This document shows, in pieces, positions 43,662-55,657 of a stretch of DNA of 64,000 nucleotides. The notes below the pieces were generated by a model. The model worked only from the letters and a program-made list of their open reading frames with translations. It was not told the origin of the DNA and ran no database searches. The stretch spans positions 495,861,007 to 495,925,006 of the forward strand of contig CM054058.1 of the NCBI GenBank assembly GCA_028641055.1, in the 5' to 3' direction. Made by a program: the position numbers and the translations under genes. The DNA is from Alopecurus myosuroides (Eukaryota; Streptophyta; Magnoliopsida; Poales; Poaceae). Each line of letters starts with the position of its first letter. Within the stretch, counting starts at the first letter, position 1.

Positions 43662-44668
43662 CTTGCTTAGGAAGGTCCTGAGCCAGAGGGTCATGTGCTG
43701 CTGCGCCATGCCGACGAAGTTGATACCCTGTGCCTTGTCATCGACGAGGTGGACGAGAGCCACAATCGGGGCCTCCTCGGTGAAGCCAAGAACCTCCATG
43801 ACAAACGAGTACAGGTCAAGCGACATGTCAGTAGGCTTGCTCTCTCTGATGGCCGCGGCGACCTCCTTGACTGCCTCGGTCATACTAGTGAAGGCCTGTA
43901 TCTCGTCCTCGCCCAGGGTTCCCCTCTTTCTCTTTGTACCGTGTCTGTGGTCGGGGGCATTACCCTGCTTGCCTGGGAGACCATCGGTGATGATGGTGTT
44001 GGAATCCTATGTGTCGGCATCCTCCGGGAGGGGTGCGCCGAGGGGGCCAATTGAGCCCATGGCAAATTTTCCGGTGGTCAAACTGTAGGAGAAGATGATC
44101 TGCATCTATGTGTAGTTCAGAATGGTCTTGTTGAGAAACTCTGCGCCTTTGGGGTGATCCTAAAATTGGAAGTAAAGTGTGTAGATGGGATTAACAATGA
44201 TGGATCAAGCTTAGTGCACGGGGAAAATTGGTTGGACAGTGTCGTAACCTTGATGTGCCCATGATAGTCGAATCATCCACGATGATCGTGTGGGTTTCCT
44301 CACACCATGGATCCCCTCTCAAGTCCCGGAGCTTGTTGTACCTAGACCCAACGCATCCTCCACTTCCTCGGGTGGTTGCACATCTGCGTAGGAGTGACCT
44401 CAGCCCGACAGTGCTCAAAGAGAGCCTTGGCGCAACTAGTGAAATGGACATATTTGAAACCCTTGTCAGTCATGACCCCTATCCTGATAAGTGAGGCCAT
44501 GTGCTTAAGGCTTAAGGTTGACATGTGTGGAAGCCATTTCATGGTTCTTTTGACTGTGTCCTTGGCCTTAGCAATCTTTGCCTTCACCATGGTACATGCA
44601 GAGTTGACATACTTGTGCACAACGAGTCTATGCATCAGTGACACATCGGCCATACCAATGTCAGACAA
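43662..44668 (-). pseudogene. Myb/SANT-like protein fragment of PIF/Harbinger type
   Basis: The N-terminal part at 44668-44342 shows the tryptophan/helix pattern of Myb/SANT-like DNA-binding proteins (GVMTDKGFKYVHFTSCAK, then CNHPRKWRMRWV). The frame then shifts to 44451-44191 (YNKLRDLRGDPWCEETHTII). After further breaks the C-terminal part at 43883-43662 reads MTEAVKEVAAAIRES and LWLRTFLSK. This order matches the abundant cereal Myb/SANT-like ORF associated with PIF/Harbinger transposons. At least two frameshifts make it non-functional. It is truncated on the left by array B, and its upstream leader continues at 52856 on the far side of element D. Confidence 0.7.
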
Positions 44669-44682
44669 GGGTTGGGAGTCGT

Positions 44683-46071
44683 TTATGTCTACGCACGCTT
44701 CTATTCTTGTAGACAGTGTTGGGCCTCCAAGTGCAGAGGTTTGTAGAACAGCAACAAGTTTCCCTTAAGTGGATCACCCAAGGTTTATCGAACTCAGGGA
44801 GGTAGAGGTCAAAGGTACCCCTCTCAAGCAACCCTGAAATCAAGATACAAGAAGTCTCTTGTGTCCCCCAACACACCTAATACAATTGTCAGTTGTATAG
44901 GTGCACTAGTTTGGCAAAGAGGGAGTAAAATGCAAGTAATATGGATGATAATAAGTGATAATAGCAATCTGAAATAAATATGGCAGCAAGCAAACATGTA
45001 GCAGAACAGGCGGAAAATGGTGTTTCATTGCTTGGAAACAAGGCCTAGGGCTCCTACTTTCACTAGTGGACACTCTCAACAATGATCACATAAATGAACA
45101 ACTAGATAACTTATCTCACTATGCTACTCTTAACCCTCTCCGGTTGGATAACGAACACTAATCATTGCGTAGGGCTGCAAGAAGCATTCCTTAAAGTAAG
45201 CATCCCCATGTCTAGTTAGCCCCACACTGTCAACTTGAGTGCCCTAGAAGGTACTAGACAAACACCACAATTCATAGAGGAGACACACACGATCTGCACA
45301 CTATCACCTTCACACCGCGATACAAGGTGACTCCATAGTTCATATTAATAAAGCACTTGAGTAGCAAAAGATGAAGAGTAACATCTACGAATTCGAATAG
45401 ATTACAAAGCTCATGATCACATATATATCACACCATGGGAGAGAGAGATGAACCACATAGCTACCGGTAGAGCCCTCAGCCTCGGGGGAGAACTACTCCA
45501 TCCTCGTCATAGAAGACAACAACGGCGATGGAGATGGTGGTGGAGTCGATGGAGATGACTTCCGGGGGCACTTCCCCGTCCCGGCAGGGTGCCAGAACAG
45601 AGATATGTCCCCCCGAAACTTGTCGGTGGCGGCAGCGGAGCTACGGATGTATTTTGTGGAAAAGGTCGATTCTCCTAGGGTTTATGCATCGGGGAGTATA
45701 TATAGGCGAAAGGGCGATGCCGGGGGGTGACCAGGGGGTCCACACCCCTAGGTGGCGCGACTAGGGGGACCTGCGCCACTCCATGGTGTGGCCACCCTGT
45801 GGCCCCCCTCCGGGGCTCTTCGGGACTTCTGGATGCTTCCGGGGAAAATAGGAACTTCGGGATTCGTGGGGTCCAATTCCGAGAATATTTCTAGAACAAC
45901 TTTTCTGAAATAAAAAACAGCAGAAAACAGGGAACTGGCACTTGGCATCTTGTCAATAGGTTAGTCCCGGAAAACATGTAAAAATGCTATAAAGAAGGGA
46001 GAAAACATGTAGCAATTGGCATAATATCAACATGGAACATCAGAAATTATAGATACGTTGGAGACGTATCA
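44683..46071 (-). repeat. 3' LTR of element D
   Basis: It starts TGATACGTCTCC at 46071 (minus) and ends at 44683, where the expected TG on the plus strand is TT. TATATATA-like core near 45697-45705. Confidence 0.8.
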
Positions 46072-48837
46072 AGCATCCCCAAGCTTAGTTCCTACTCGTC
46101 CTCGAGTAGGTAAACGATAAAACAAAATAATTTCTGAGGTGACATGCTACCACATATTCTTGATCATAATATGTAAAGTAGAGCATGTAAACTAGGATCG
46201 AATGAACTAAAGTTGTGATCTATATTTGATATAAACAAGTAATGCATAAACAAAGAAGAAAGAAGTGAAACTTTTAATGAATCAATGCTAATAGACTATC
46301 AACTATGCAAAGTTTATTAGAGATGATTTAAGCTTTGAAGAACAACAATATCATGCACGTCAAACGATCTTCACAACCCCTGTTAGGATCAAGTCAAGCT
46401 TTCCACACGATGCAATGCTTGAATCTTAAAATATTTGCGCACTAAAAACAAGCAAGTGTTTTGCATTGGTCCCTGGCACCGGGATGTTATGGAAAATAGA
46501 ACATTATGGGGGGTTTGGAAGGTCAATCAAAGAAAGACTCACAAAGCTGAATGTGGTCATTAGACAAGAGAAAGTCTTACAACCGAAGCTATGCAAGGAG
46601 TAGGGATTGCCGCACAACAGATGCACATAGAGCTATAAGTGTATGAAATCTCTCTAATGGAACTAGTGGGGGTGCATCCAACTTGCTTGCTCACGAAGAC
46701 CTAGAGCTCATTTGAGGAGGCTCATCATTGGAATATACAAGCCAAGTTCTATAATGTAAAGTTCCCACATAGTTATGAATGAATGATAATATGAAAACTT
46801 TCTCCAAACTGAAGTATTGGTGCTAAACATGAAGCACAAGTGTGGTATAAAGGATAGTGATGCGCCCCCTCTCTCTTTATTCTCTCTTTGGCCCTTTCTT
46901 TTCTTCTTTTTGGGCTTTTTCATTTTTTTTTCATTTTTTTATTTTATATATCCTCACCGGTAGGGGCAACATCCTATATTACAATGAATCATCACACTTT
47001 TAGTACTCATAACTCATAATGGAATATCTCTGATGTATCCAACTGCATGCTCCTGCCAGTGTAGCAGTATGCATAAATAACCATGAAGCTCATCATCAAG
47101 TAACATAATGGAGGTGGATGTTGTGCAGCAATATATCTCGGAATGGCTATGGAAATGCCATGATTGGTAGGTATGGTGGATGTTTTGAGGAAGAATATAT
47201 ATGGGCTTATGTGTAGGAGAACAAAGTCCTCCCACGGGATTTGGATGCACTTGCGAAGTTTGCCCCAACTCTCAATGTGAGAACGGGCAATGCAGAGTAC
47301 CGAACAGGCTAGCAAATTTGGATGGTGGAAGTGCCAGGAACCTCAACATAGACTCAAGAGTTAAAAGATTACAACAAGCAAATAATCTTACAAGGCGCAA
47401 TGCAAATCACTCCAAGAGGGTCTGTGGCAGTGACATGTCACTGTTAGCTACCCCGACCGTAGCGCGTAACAAAAGGCCGGTCAGAAATGTATCACTTGTA
47501 CCAATCATATACCATTGTTTCTATCAACTAGTAATTTAAGTGTGGCACATATTCAAGTTTCTTAGACCAACCATTAAAAGTTTCTACTTACTAGTCCTTC
47601 CCGTTTATCCATTAAGCAAATTAATATCTCAAAACAACAACAGTGATTCAAGTGAAGCAGTTTAGTGATCTACAAGACCATGCGAATTTTTCTACTATAC
47701 CAACTACCACATAAGCATTTCTATTCTCAACCAAGCACATATATATAACAACAAAAACTCTCTCTAAACATATAGCAATGAAAACTAGAGAGTACTAACA
47801 GCTCTAACTAAGAGATGCATGAAAACAAAGGCTAAACGCAGTACTAGCAAAAAGTGAACACTCACAGAGCAATAAGAATGAAAACTAGAGTGTTCTAAGC
47901 AATGAAAACGGAGCGTGTCTCTCTCCCGCACAAGTATGATAATATCCAACCGTAAACTACAGCAAAGAAAACTAAACAAACTAAAAACAAAAAATAAAAG
48001 ACGCTCCAAGTAAAGCATATAAGATGTGACCGAATAAAAATATAGTTTCACTAGAAGTGACCTGATAATTTGTCGATGAAGTAGGGGATGCCTTGGACAT
48101 CCCCAAGCTTAGACGTTTGAGTCTTCTTGGAATTTTTTGGGATGTACCACCGGGGCATCCCCAAGATTAGGCTCTTCACTCTTCTTGATCACATCATATC
48201 ATCCTTTTCTCTTGACCCTTGAAAACTTCCTTCACACCAAACTTCTCACAATCTTCATTAGCAACGTTAGTGCAATAGAAATAATAAATTCACATGGTTC
48301 AGTTTCAACACAAGCCTAACACTACTAAACACATTAGCTACTGTCACAACTTCTTCTAAAACTCTTTTTCTCAAAAGAACACCAAAAGAAAGAGATTAAG
48401 AGGCAAATGCAATTATTGGCAGAAATCTGTCAAAACAGAACAACATGTAAAGATCGATTTTTTCGAAACTCTTCTGTTGCTCAAATAAAAAAATGGTCAG
48501 CTAAGAAAGGTTGCGTATATAACCCAGAATTATGCACAAAAAAACTCAGGTCATTTTGAATTTTCTGTGATTTTATACGATTTTAACAGTGGAGAGCAGA
48601 AATCTGTTTCCTGCGCAGAAATCCGAAATATAGTCTCAACTTTTCACTAGAGGCTTTACTTGGCTCAACAAAGACACAAAAGAAAAGATACACAGGGGTT
48701 GCTAAGGAAATAGACAACACCCAGGTGCAAATAAAACAAGAGAAACGATGGAAAACGGGTTGAAAACGGAGAAATAAAACGGGTCGTCTCCCGGTAGCGC
48801 TTTTCTTTAACGCCTTTCTGCTAGGCATAATGATTTT
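46072..48837 (-). other. Internal non-coding region of element D
   Basis: 46072-46140 matches the polypurine end of B. 46140-47780 has no visible match to B and includes a CT/T-rich tract (46865-46950) that on the minus strand encodes a short lysine-rich frame (KKPKKKKRKGQRENKE). 47785-48837 again matches B, including a second polypurine-like stretch at 48095-48115. No pol domain is visible. Confidence 0.55.
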
Positions 48838-49524
48838 TTAAAAGATGCTCACATAAGAATAAGAGTTGAAGCACAATAAGAGAGCATCAAGAAGAAAATA
48901 TAAAACACATTTAAGTATATCCCACTTCCTATTAGAAATAATCTTGTAGAAAAACAAGTCATGAAAGCACAAAGCACCAAGCATAAGAAAGCAAAAGAAG
49001 TGCAACTTCAAAAACTTCAACATAAAGAGGGGAAACTTGATATTGTTGATATGCATAAAATTATGTTTCCCTCTCTCATAATAACTTTCAGTAGCATCAT
49101 GAATTAAAATTAAAAATATATCTATCACATAAAACATTCTTATCATGAGCCACATGCATAAAAGAATTAATACTCTCCACATAAGAATAGTCATTCTTAT
49201 TAATAGTAGTGGGAGCAAATTCAACAAAATAACTATCATTATTATTCTCATCATCATAATTATTAAATATAGGAGGTATATTGTAATCATAATTGACTTT
49301 CTCCTCAATAGTAGGTGGACTGAAAATATCATATTCATCATTGTAAACAAGTGGAACTAGAATACCACAATCATTATAATCATCATATATTGGAGGCAAG
49401 GTATCATCGAAGAAAATTTCCTCCTCAAAACTTGAGGGACTAAAAATATCATATTCATCAAAACTAGCTTCCCCAAGCTTAGACTTTTCCATAGCATTAG
49501 TAATAATGGTGTTCAAATTATTCA

Positions 49525-51171
49525 TCTCTACTATATAATAGAGCCTACGGTGACCGTCGTACGTCAAACCACTTTTTCAATTTTCCCTGCAAAATTAGCA
49601 AATTAACCCCCAGTCCGACAGTCGCCCACAACGGAAAGAAAAGTCTGCCGCCGCTCAATTCCCCTGCTTGCTCGGCTTTGACGCCGTAGGCTCAACAGTG
49701 GCGCCTCCTAAGTCGACGTCTAGCTCCGACACGCGAAAGACCGCCGGCGCGCCGATGCGGATTGAGGCGAGGGCGAGCCCGCAACGGTCGCTGACCTCCG
49801 GTTCCTCCCCATGCTCCTCACCATGCGAGGCAGTCCAGGGCGGAGGGGCTGCAGCTCTCAGCTCTTCGCGTGTACTTGAACGACAACATGCTGCTCGATG
49901 TAGGACCTCAACTCGGTGTGCTTCCACTTCCTCCTTGGCTCTGCCTCTGGGTCTAAGTTCAGATGCGCGTCCACCGCGGAGGTGGTAGCCGACGGGGCCG
50001 CGTCATCGGCGTGCTTGGCAGAAGGGCACCGTGTCGTGCCAGGCGTCCGAGCCCGACACAAATGCCGGCGAGCTCGGCTCTGAACCAACCTGGACATCGA
50101 TCCACTGTCTTACATCTTACCAGTCGGGAGAGGCCAGGAAGTGTTCGACAAAATACACAAAGGAGACGTCTGTCACACTGTCATCTCCGCATATTGATGG
50201 CGCATCGTTTTTTGTCGAAGACGAGATCTCCTCCCAGTATGCATTTCCAAGAATGTGTTCTACCGAATCTTTCCTGATTAAAAGGGATTACTGGCCATGC
50301 CGGTGCTCGCGCGTCTACTGAATTTTCACACGCCGCTGCCCCTTCTCGCTTATTGTGAAGTGTGCTTCATCATTCCTCTGATTTCTTTGTATACCGGCAA
50401 CGACTGACCGCCTATAGAAGTGATTCAGGAACGGATACAAATATCCAATTCCATCCTCTAGACGATTCAGTGCCTGAAAATAAAAGCACTGGCAAGTGCT
50501 CTGTAATAGCACTACAATGCATCCATATAATGACTTTGTCCCCATGGCCCGGGGATGCTAATTATGATAAAAAAATGGTCTGCCCTGCAACATTATCTGA
50601 GCTTAGCTTCCAGCATACGGCTGCTCTAATACATGTTTTAAGTGATCTCCTTGTGACAAAGAATTGAAGGGGAAGGCCACGAGTTTCCGGAAGCCGGCTC
50701 GGCGAAGAATCAGATCTCTTGGGCAAGAATATGGTCATAAATAAAGACATTGGGACTCTGGCTCCATTGTTCAGTTACATTTTTCCTTCCGATGAACAGT
50801 TCAGCTGCAAGCAATTTAGCTCAATCTGACAATATATTTCCAAATATGCAACCTGTGTGTTTAACATGGTCAGTTTTACTTTGCTTGGATCAATTTATTA
50901 GTAAGGTCTGGTCAGTACAAACAGACTTGGCCACAACATTATTATCATCATTTTGTTGCTGTTGCATTGTTTGGTGTTTGGAAAGTAACTGACATTTTTT
51001 CTTCAACTTTCCAGAGGAATGTTGTATAATGAAATATGTAAGAGGAATTTAGCTCGAACCCTATATACTTTCAATGGTATATAAAATGATAAAACAAATA
51101 TCAGGATGTAATTTAAACCTAATATGTTTGGTATATGTTAGTACCGTTGCAACGCACGGGCATTTTGCTAG
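49525..51171 (+). mobile_element. Non-autonomous Helitron, 1647 bp
   Basis: It begins TCTCTACTATATAATAG and ends GCACGGGCATTTTGCTAG, the classic grass Helitron terminus (TC at 5', CTAG at 3'), with a short CCGT/ACGG hairpin just upstream. It is inserted between A (49524) and T (51172) with no target duplication. The empty site TTCATACTAATAAC is visible in the sibling B copies near 22362 and 42570. It has no Rep/helicase coding and carries gene-like fragments. Confidence 0.9.
49655..50545 (-). pseudogene. Gene-like fragments carried by the Helitron
   Basis: Three minus-strand pieces look exonic. 50545-50318 contains a possible acceptor (TTTTATTTTCAG) before a frame reading ALNRLEDGIGYLYPF and FHYRRS-like basic sequence to a stop. 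About 50280-50105 reads VEHILGNAYWEEISSS and VYFVEHFLASPDW. 50097-49655 is GC-rich and reads RRKWKHTELRSYIEQH and ALASIRIGAPAVF. Composition changes sharply from the AT-rich element around it. I do not recognise the parent gene or genes. All pieces share one strand, which fits capture of one gene, but this is unproved. Confidence 0.45.
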
Positions 51172-51442
51172 TACTAATAACATTGCTATTAGCATGCAAA
51201 TAAAGTTCCATAGGTTTTTTAATTTTCTCTTCAAACACTTCATGTCCTAACTCAAGATAAATATTATAAAGCTCTCTCATATTTTTGTTGTTTTCCATTT
51301 AAGCATACAGATAAAAACAAGTAACACGTAAAAATAAGCCCAACCAGTGAAAACAAGAAACAAAAAGATATAATTGCGGAATCTAAAGGAAATAACTTCG
51401 AGCACTCACACCAAAGGATCTGAGTACCTTTTACCTTACCTC

Positions 51443-51460
51443 CTCGGCAACGGCGCCAGA
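51443..51460 (-). other. Primer-binding site of element D
   Basis: The minus strand reads TGGCGCCGTTGCCGAG, the Athila-type site, 8-10 bases inside the LTR end at 51469. Confidence 0.8.
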
Positions 51461-51468
51461 AAAGAGCT

Positions 51469-52855
51469 TGATGGCTACGCACGCTTCTATTCTTGTAGAC
51501 AATGTTGGGCCTCCAAGTGTAGAGGTTTGTAGAACAGCAACAAGTTTCCCTTAAGTGGATCACCCAAGGTTTATCGAACTCAGGGAGGTAGAGGTCAAAG
51601 GTACCCCTCTCAAGCAACCCTGCAATCGAGATACAAGAAGTCTCTTGTGTCCCCAACACACCTAATACAATTGTCAGTTGTATAGGTGCACTAGTTCGGC
51701 GAAGAGAGAGTAAAATGCAAGTAATATGGATGATAATAAGTGATAATAGCAATCTGAAATAAATATGGCAACAAGAAAACATGTAGCACAACAGGCGGAA
51801 AACGTTGTTTCAATGCTTGGAAACAAGGCCTAGGGATCCTACTTTCACTAGTGGACACTCTCAACAATGATCACATAAATGAATAACTAGATAACTTCTC
51901 TCACTATGCTACTCTTAACCCTCTCTGGTTGGATAACAAACACTAATCATTGCGTAGGTCTGCAAAAAGCATTCCTTAAAGTAAGCATCCCCATGTCTAG
52001 TTAGCCCCACACTGTCAACTTGAGCGCCCTAGAAGGTACTAGACAAACACCACAATTCATAGAGGAGACACACACGATGTGCACACTATCACCTTCACAC
52101 CATGATACAAGGTGACGCCATAGTTCATATTAATAAAGCACTTGAGTAGCAAAAGATGAAGAGTAACATCTACGAATTCAAATAGATTAGAAAGCTCATG
52201 ATCACATATAGATTACACCATGGGAGAGAGACATGAACCACATAGCTACCGGTAGAGCCCTCAGCCTCGGGGGAGAACTACTCCCTCCTCATCATAGGAG
52301 ACAAAAACGACGATAGAGATGGCGGTGGAGTCGATGGAGATGAATTCCGGGGGCACTTCCCCGTCCCGGCAGGGTGCAAGAACAGAGATATGTCCCCCAA
52401 AACTTGTCGGTGGCGGCGGCGGAGCTACAGATGTATTTTGTGGAAAAGGTCGATTCTCCTAGGGCTTATGCATCGGGGAGTATATATAGGCGAAAGGGCG
52501 ATGCCGGGGGGTGGCCAGGGGGCCCACACCCCAAGGTGGCGCGACCGGGGGGACCCGTGCCACCCCATGGTGTGGCCACCCCGTGGCCCCCCTCCGGGGC
52601 TCTTCGGGACTTCTGGATGCTTCCGGGGAAAATAGGAACTTCGGGATTCGTGGGGTCCAATTCCGAGAATATTTCCAGAACAACTTTTCTGAAATAAAAA
52701 ACAGCAGAAAATAGGGAACTGGCACTTGGCATCTTGTCAATAGGTTAGTCCTGGAAAACGTGTAAAAATGCTATAAAGAAGGGAGAAAACATGTAGCAAT
52801 TGGCATAATATCAACATGGAACATCAGAAATTATAGATACGTTGGAGACGTATCA
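51469..52855 (-). repeat. 5' LTR of element D
   Basis: 1387 bp with intact TG/CA ends. TATA-like core near 52482-52490 and a CCCTAGGAGAATCG motif downstream. It pairs with 44683-46071. Confidence 0.85.
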
Positions 52856-53264
52856 GTCATCAACATACGACGGGAACTACGAGTTCCCAACCGGGACAAG
52901 TGATACACTAAAATTCTCGTCGAACATGCCCTAAATCGATGGCGCAAATGATAAGGGATCAAGACGGCGCTACGAGACGTGCATAATGAAGATGGGAGCT
53001 AACACAAAATGGAAGCACAAACTCTAACAAAATGGTATGGTAAACCATGATCTACAAGAGCATAAAGCTAGGTATACGGATCTAAGGACCACAAGTAGGA
53101 ACCATACAACCATTACCATGTTCTACCAACATATCTGCATAATCCTATGTTCACAAATCTAGATAATCACAAGCAGATGAACCCTAGAATTTGAGAACTT
53201 ACAACCATCGGTGGTGCTGGGCAACGAAGAGGACAACTAGAAACAATGAATACCTCACATTGTC
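52856..53264 (-). other. Leader side of the Myb/SANT-like fragment, beyond element D
   Basis: Non-coding. On the minus strand it runs into the gene fragment at 44677 once D and its target duplication are removed. It looks like a 5' UTR with an intron and is cut on the right by a solo LTR. Confidence 0.5.
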
Positions 53265-53267
53265 CGA

Positions 53268-54870
53268 TGATGCAGGTCTTGCACTCGTTGGGAAACCCCA
53301 AGAGGAAGGTATGATGAGCACAACAGCAGTTTCCCTCAGAAAAAATCCAAGGTTTAATCGACCAGTAGGAGGAAGGAGTAACTTCAGAAGGTTGATGCAG
53401 CTGAGATGGCAGGGCGCACTACCGGTTCAGCAGCAACGTGGAACCTACACAACACAAACAATTCACGTTGCCACAACGAAGCAGTGAGGTTGTCAAACTC
53501 ACCGGTTTTGCTGAACACAAAGAGGTTAAACGTATGGTGTGGAAAACAGTAGGAAAACAGTATGAAAGCAGTAGTAACTGTATGAAAGTAGTATGAAAGC
53601 AGTAGGTGTTTTATCAGTATGAGGAAAATTGACCGGGGTCCACAGTTCACTAGTGGTGTCTCTCCGTGAAAGATAAATAACATGTGTGGTGAACAAATTA
53701 CAGCTAGGCAATTGACAGAAATGAAGGTTGTACCATAGTGCATATGCAAGACATAAAGATTACTATGTAATTCATGCGGGCATTACAACAAAATACATAG
53801 ACCGTCATCCCACTGCATCTATGTCTAATAATCCACCCTACGAATATCATCCGAACAAACGTTGGGTATTAGTTGCTAGCAACAGATTATTGCAGTAATT
53901 AAAGTGTATAATATAAACAATGTAAACTAGGTAAACACCGTTGTTTTCTCCCTAATGGCAACAACACATCCTCCATCAGTCACGTTTCTGTCACTCGAGC
54001 ACAGATGCAAAGGAGGCATGAACCCAGTATCGAGCATAAATACTCCTCTTGGAGTTACTAGCATCTACTTGGCCAGAGCATCTACTAATAACGGAGAGCA
54101 TGCAAGATCATAAATAACATAAGAATGAAGATAACATGATAGCTTGATAATAAGAAGACATAGCATTCAACATTCATCAGATCCCAGCAAACACAACATG
54201 TTGCATTACATAAAGATGATCTCGATCATGTGAGGCGGCTCACAAGATCTAAACATGAGGTAGAAAGTGGACAGAACAACCATCAAGCTACTGCTATGGA
54301 CCCGTAGTCTAGGGATGAACTACTCACGCATCACTTCGGAGGAGGGCATGGTGGTGTAGACCCCTCCGGTGATGAATTCCCCTCCCGACAGGGTGCCGGG
54401 GAGAGCTCTAGAACCCTCCTGATCTCGGGATGACGATGACAGCGTCCTCGGGTGTTTTTCGGGATGAAGTGGTATCTATTTAGGGTTTACATCTTGGGGG
54501 TATAAATAGGCGAAAGGGCAAAGGCGGTGGAGGCCGGGGGGCACACCACCCCATGGCGTGGCCAGGGGGCGCCCCACCCTGTGGTGTGGGCCCCCTGTGG
54601 CCGCCCCCGGGTCTCTTCGGGGCTCCGTGGAAACTTCGGGAATTCTAAGACTTCCGGGCTTCGAATTTTCCAATTCCGAGAATATTTACAGAACAACTTT
54701 TCTGAAACTGAAAACAGCAGAAAACAGGGAATGGCTTTGTGGCATCTTGTCAATAGGTTAGTCCCAGCGGAAAATCGATAAAATGACATAATGTGTATAG
54801 AAAACATATGGGAAACAATAACAAAACAACATGAAACATCAAAAATTAAGGATATGTTTATGACGTATCA
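53268..54870 (-). repeat. Solo LTR of the element A family
   Basis: It starts TGATACGTCATAAAC at 54870 on the minus strand and matches the 5' LTR of A throughout, including the 121-codon LTR frame at 53749-53384. The left end is approximate: terminal sequence differs from A and a clear target duplication was not found (CTGTC right, TTGTC left is the closest). Confidence 0.75.
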
Positions 54871-55466
54871 CTGTCGTCCGTAGCTACTTTCGCCGGCCGG
54901 AGTAGGATGTGTCATCGCCGCTTGCATGCTCGGTGAAGTGAGTTGAGAGCTCGAGTGAGGGGAAATGGCGGACTACGTGAGACCAGTGAGAATGGCGAGT
55001 GTAAATTGGTGAGGAGTTTCGGTGGGAGGTGACCAAATTTCTTCCGCCCTCTTTTCGATGTAGCGCGGGAGCTCCCGCCATCTCCATGGTCGCACGAGCT
55101 GAGCGCAAGGAAGTAGGAAATTTGCATCGGCGAGCTGAGAAAGAGACAGACTCCACGGAAACTGCCGATTCGGCTGTTCCCAGCGGGTTTGGCATGACGG
55201 TGTGTTAAAATTCAAGCTAGCGCATATTTGGTGGCATACAACCAAACATGAGCCTGTTTGTGCAGGTCGTGACCCTAGCCCAAACTCTTGCAGGCTACCT
55301 AACACGCCTTATGAGACTCGGCGGAACTAAAACTATATGTCTCCAAGCGAGGCTTAAAACTCTATATCATCACCTTCGTTGTACTGAGTTGGTAATGAAT
55401 GAGCCTGCATCTCTTGGGAAATAACCGAGTTGTCAATTGCTCTAGAACCAAGTGAACTATTATGTA
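54871..55466. other. Low-copy spacer
   Basis: GC-rich at first (54871-55200) and then AT-richer. Minus-strand frames of about 70-110 codons lack known motifs. It may be the flank of a lost gene; nothing firm can be said. Confidence 0.3.
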
Positions 55467-55624
55467 CTCCCTTCAATTCAAAATATAAGAAGGTTTAGAT
55501 ATTTCAGTATAGACTTTATATGGAACAAAATAAATGAACCTACACACTAAAATGCATCTAGATACATATGAATCATGCAAATTAGATAAAAGCTAAAACA
55601 CCTTATAATTCAAAACGGAGTGAG
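55467..55624. mobile_element. Stowaway-type MITE (Tc1/mariner), 158 bp
   Basis: Terminal inverted repeats CTCCCTTCAATTCAAAATAT (left) and, reversed, CTCACTCCGTTTTGAATTAT (right), flanked by TA at 55465-55466 and 55625-55626. The length and ends fit the common cereal Stowaway group. Confidence 0.8.
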
Positions 55625-55657
55625 TATAAAAAATATTTTGCATTTGAAAGACTATGG

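Larger units (their letters stand above)
48838..51297 (-). pseudogene. Acidic-repeat ORF of element D, split by a Helitron
   Basis: The start (MENNKNMRELYN) is at 51297-51172. The coding sequence is interrupted by the Helitron and resumes at 49524, continuing to about 49110 where a frame change leads into the hydrophobic C-terminal frame ending at 48838. Only two of the three acidic repeats remain: about 28 residues are missing between GILVP and NDEYDIFSPP. The start frame is intact here, unlike the 22473 copy. Confidence 0.65.
44683..52855 (-). mobile_element. Element D: Athila-like non-autonomous LTR element, 8.2 kb
   Basis: LTRs at 44683-46071 and 51469-52855, with flanking five-base sequences GTCGT (44678-44682) and GTCAT (52856-52860), a target duplication with one mismatch. 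The primer-binding site is at 51443-51460 and the polypurine tract at 46072-46090. The LTRs differ by about 3-4 percent over the first 320 aligned bases. It is related to B in LTR ends, leader and acidic ORF, but the region 46140-47780 is different. It contains a Helitron. It lies inside a Myb/SANT-like gene fragment. Confidence 0.85.

Noticed and set aside
55030..55305. 110-codon minus-strand ORF as a gene
   Set aside because: No motif, no splice context, and competing frames of similar length on the same strand.
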